Of a stretch of 64,000 nt of DNA, positions 62,928 through 64,000 are shown piece after piece. The position numbers were made by a program, and so were the translations under genes. The stretch's first letter is position 1. Each line of letters begins with the position of its first letter. Origin of the DNA: Hyphomicrobiales bacterium (GTDB lineage Bacteria > Pseudomonadota > Alphaproteobacteria > Rhizobiales > Beijerinckiaceae); the NCBI GenBank assembly GCA_930633525.1, contig CAKNFP010000001.1:784001-848000 (forward strand), written 5' to 3'. Below the pieces are notes generated by a model, which searched no databases, had not been told where the DNA came from, and saw nothing but the letters and a program-made list of their open reading frames with translations.

Positions 62928-63275
62928 ATGACCACCACCACGAACACCCTGAGAGAGTTTGTCGCTGCCAATGCCGGGCAACTCGCCAACGTCGACTACG
63001 CCAAGATGCGCGGTGTCGCGAAGGCGGTTTACGACGATCCGTCCCTGCTCGACGCCTTCGCGCAGGATCCCGAGGCGACGGCGCGCGCTATCAATGGTTT
63101 CGAGGTGCCGGAAGGCTTCCACATTCACATTGCCGACGCGCAGAACAACTTCATCCCCCCGGAAGATGACGGCATCTTCGGGGCTGAAGGCATCGACACC
63201 TGGGGTCGTATCGAGACGCGCGCTGGCTACAAGACGGTCAGCTTGGTCATGTGCGCGGCTCCGGCTGAGCACTGA
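62928..63275 (+). CDS. Small protein resembling NHLP (nitrile-hydratase-type) leader peptides
   Basis: The 115-residue product starts at an ATG with GAGG upstream. Residues 37-80 (YDDPSLLDAFAQDPEATARA then INGFEVPEGFHIHIADAQNN and FIPPED) resemble the leader region of nitrile hydratase alpha-subunit and NHLP-type precursor peptides, in which a similar DP...VPEG...PP stretch precedes a processed core. The 35-residue tail ends SLVMCAAPAEH and has one cysteine. No modifying enzyme or transporter is adjacent. It may also be a metal-free stand-alone homologue of nitrile hydratase. The likeness is by eye only. AT-rich upstream sequence suggests its own promoter. Confidence 0.55.
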   Translation: MTTTTNTLREFVAANAGQLANVDYAKMRGVAKAVYDDPSLLDAFAQDPEATARAINGFEVPEGFHIHIADAQNNFIPPEDDGIFGAEGIDTWGRIETRAGYKTVSLVMCAAPAEH

Positions 63276-63844
63276 TCGCAGTTCGGCCCGCGCCATCGAC
63301 TGGGGGGTATGAGAGGCGCGCGGCGACGTGGTTCAAGTGAAGTGCCTGCGTGCAGGCGCCAATAAATGACTATGTTGACTGTTGTGACGCGGACGGAGCA
63401 AGCTAAAATGCTTCCGTTCGCGTCATTTTATTTGCGCTTGGTGCTTTATGCGTAGCCGTATGAGCCGATTTGCGGAGGGATGCTTCAATTCATCAATATT
63501 GAGCATTCTCTCTCAAGCTGATGCTTCAATCAGGCCGAGAGGCTCAATTTCCGAAAAGCGATTGGCTGGATTGTGTAAAATTCTAAGCTTGAATAGTCGT
63601 TGGGGATTTCCGGACCGTCTCATTGAGGGCGGACGGAGCTTGCGACAGGTAGCGGGGCCACAGGACTGGCTTTGGTGTTCCGAAGAACGAGCCCCGACCG
63701 ATTAAGAGAATAACCCTTGGTCGTCCCGTCCTGGCCTGACTAGATCGATTATTGACGCTTTAAGGGTCGTCACACCACGGTGGACGCGTGATACAGATCC
63801 AGCAGGGGCCCACCTTGGCTTGCGCAAGAAGCGCTCAAGAAACG
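63276..63844. other. 569-base region without a supported gene
   Basis: The first 150 bases end in a strong hairpin terminator at 63385-63432. An 85-codon frame at 63448-63705 has no convincing protein-like composition or ribosome site. No other feature seen. Confidence 0.45.
63385..63432 (+). terminator. Strong hairpin terminator after the small NHLP-like gene
   Basis: TGACGCG (63385-63391) pairs with CGCGTCA (63419-63425), and inner arms ACGGAGC / GC..TCCGT extend it, followed by TTTTATTT. It could end a long 3' leader transcript of the small gene or a small RNA. Confidence 0.75.
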
Positions 63845-64000
63845 CTATAGCTCTTTCGCCAGATACACGTTCCCCCACAACTGGCTGCGTACGAAAATTG
63901 GCGCGGCCATCAGCGTCGTGGGCACGATGCGTCCGTCGCTCATATGTCGCTGGAACAGCGTCGCCGCATAGGGATTGCGGTTGCGAACGGCGACAAGCAT
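63845..64000 (-). CDS. Partial gene of unknown function, C-terminal end
   Basis: The leftward frame is open from the window edge to a TAG at 63845-63847. The visible 51 residues start MLVAVRNRNPYAATLFQRHM and end WGNVYLAKEL. The ATG at the window edge may be internal. Codon use looks protein-like. No family is recognised. Confidence 0.45.
   Translation of the reverse strand: MLVAVRNRNPYAATLFQRHMSDGRIVPTTLMAAPIFVRSQLWGNVYLAKEL

Noticed and set aside
63448..63705. 85-codon frame near the window end
   Set aside because: Composition is not protein-like, there is no ribosome site and no homology can be seen.

Overview
This is a GC-rich chromosomal window from an alphaproteobacterium, most likely of the order Hyphomicrobiales (Rhizobiales). 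The basis is the dense load of ABC transporters, two phasins, a glcDEF glycolate oxidase operon, a PleC/DivJ/PdhS-type histidine kinase, and a histidine tRNA without the usual extra 5' G and with A as discriminator base, a known alphaproteobacterial peculiarity. The genus cannot be fixed from the sequence. No transposase, integrase, phage gene or CRISPR array was seen.

Layout. 1-4651: the end of an iron(III)-type ABC transport operon (binding protein end, fused permease, ATPase) with a metallo-beta-lactamase-fold protein and a small unknown gene. 5005-7632: an acyl-CoA dehydrogenase-like gene and anmK (cell wall recycling). 7843-20242: two polyamine-type (PotABCD-like) transport operons run apart from a shared regulatory region. 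The leftward one begins with IclR and LysR regulators and a DUF3830 gene; the rightward one begins with an aspartoacylase/succinylglutamate desuccinylase-like deacylase. An amino-acid-type binding protein follows. 20548-22619: an ankyrin protein and a small HTH regulator. 23013-32620: a leftward operon (deacylase, dipeptide-type binding protein, two permeases, M81/MlrC-like metallopeptidase, enolase-superfamily enzyme), divergent from a GntR regulator and a second enolase-superfamily enzyme. 32869-35442 and 42072-44189: two DUF4214 proteins that look like secreted surface proteins. Between them lie msrB, an IclR-controlled taurine/nitrate-type transporter with an SDR dehydrogenase and small alpha/beta-barrel-like and NTF2-like proteins.

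44389-49000: amino acid dehydrogenase, a small secreted Asp/Arg-rich protein, tRNA-His and two phasins. 49223-57183: a large cytosolic PAS histidine kinase with expanded peptide repeats, then a trimeric autotransporter adhesin whose N-terminal part carries four exact-length 31-residue repeats. 57560-62651: a LysR regulator divergent from glcDEF. The end holds a small protein resembling nitrile-hydratase-type leader peptides and the end of an unidentified gene.

Reading across the genes, much of the window takes up small organic solutes and cleaves amide or acyl bonds: two M14-type deacylases, one M81 metallopeptidase, two enolase-superfamily enzymes and five or six transport systems, each beside its own regulator. 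Several regulators sit next to unusually clean palindromes that can be proposed as operators. Substrates are not determined by the sequence.
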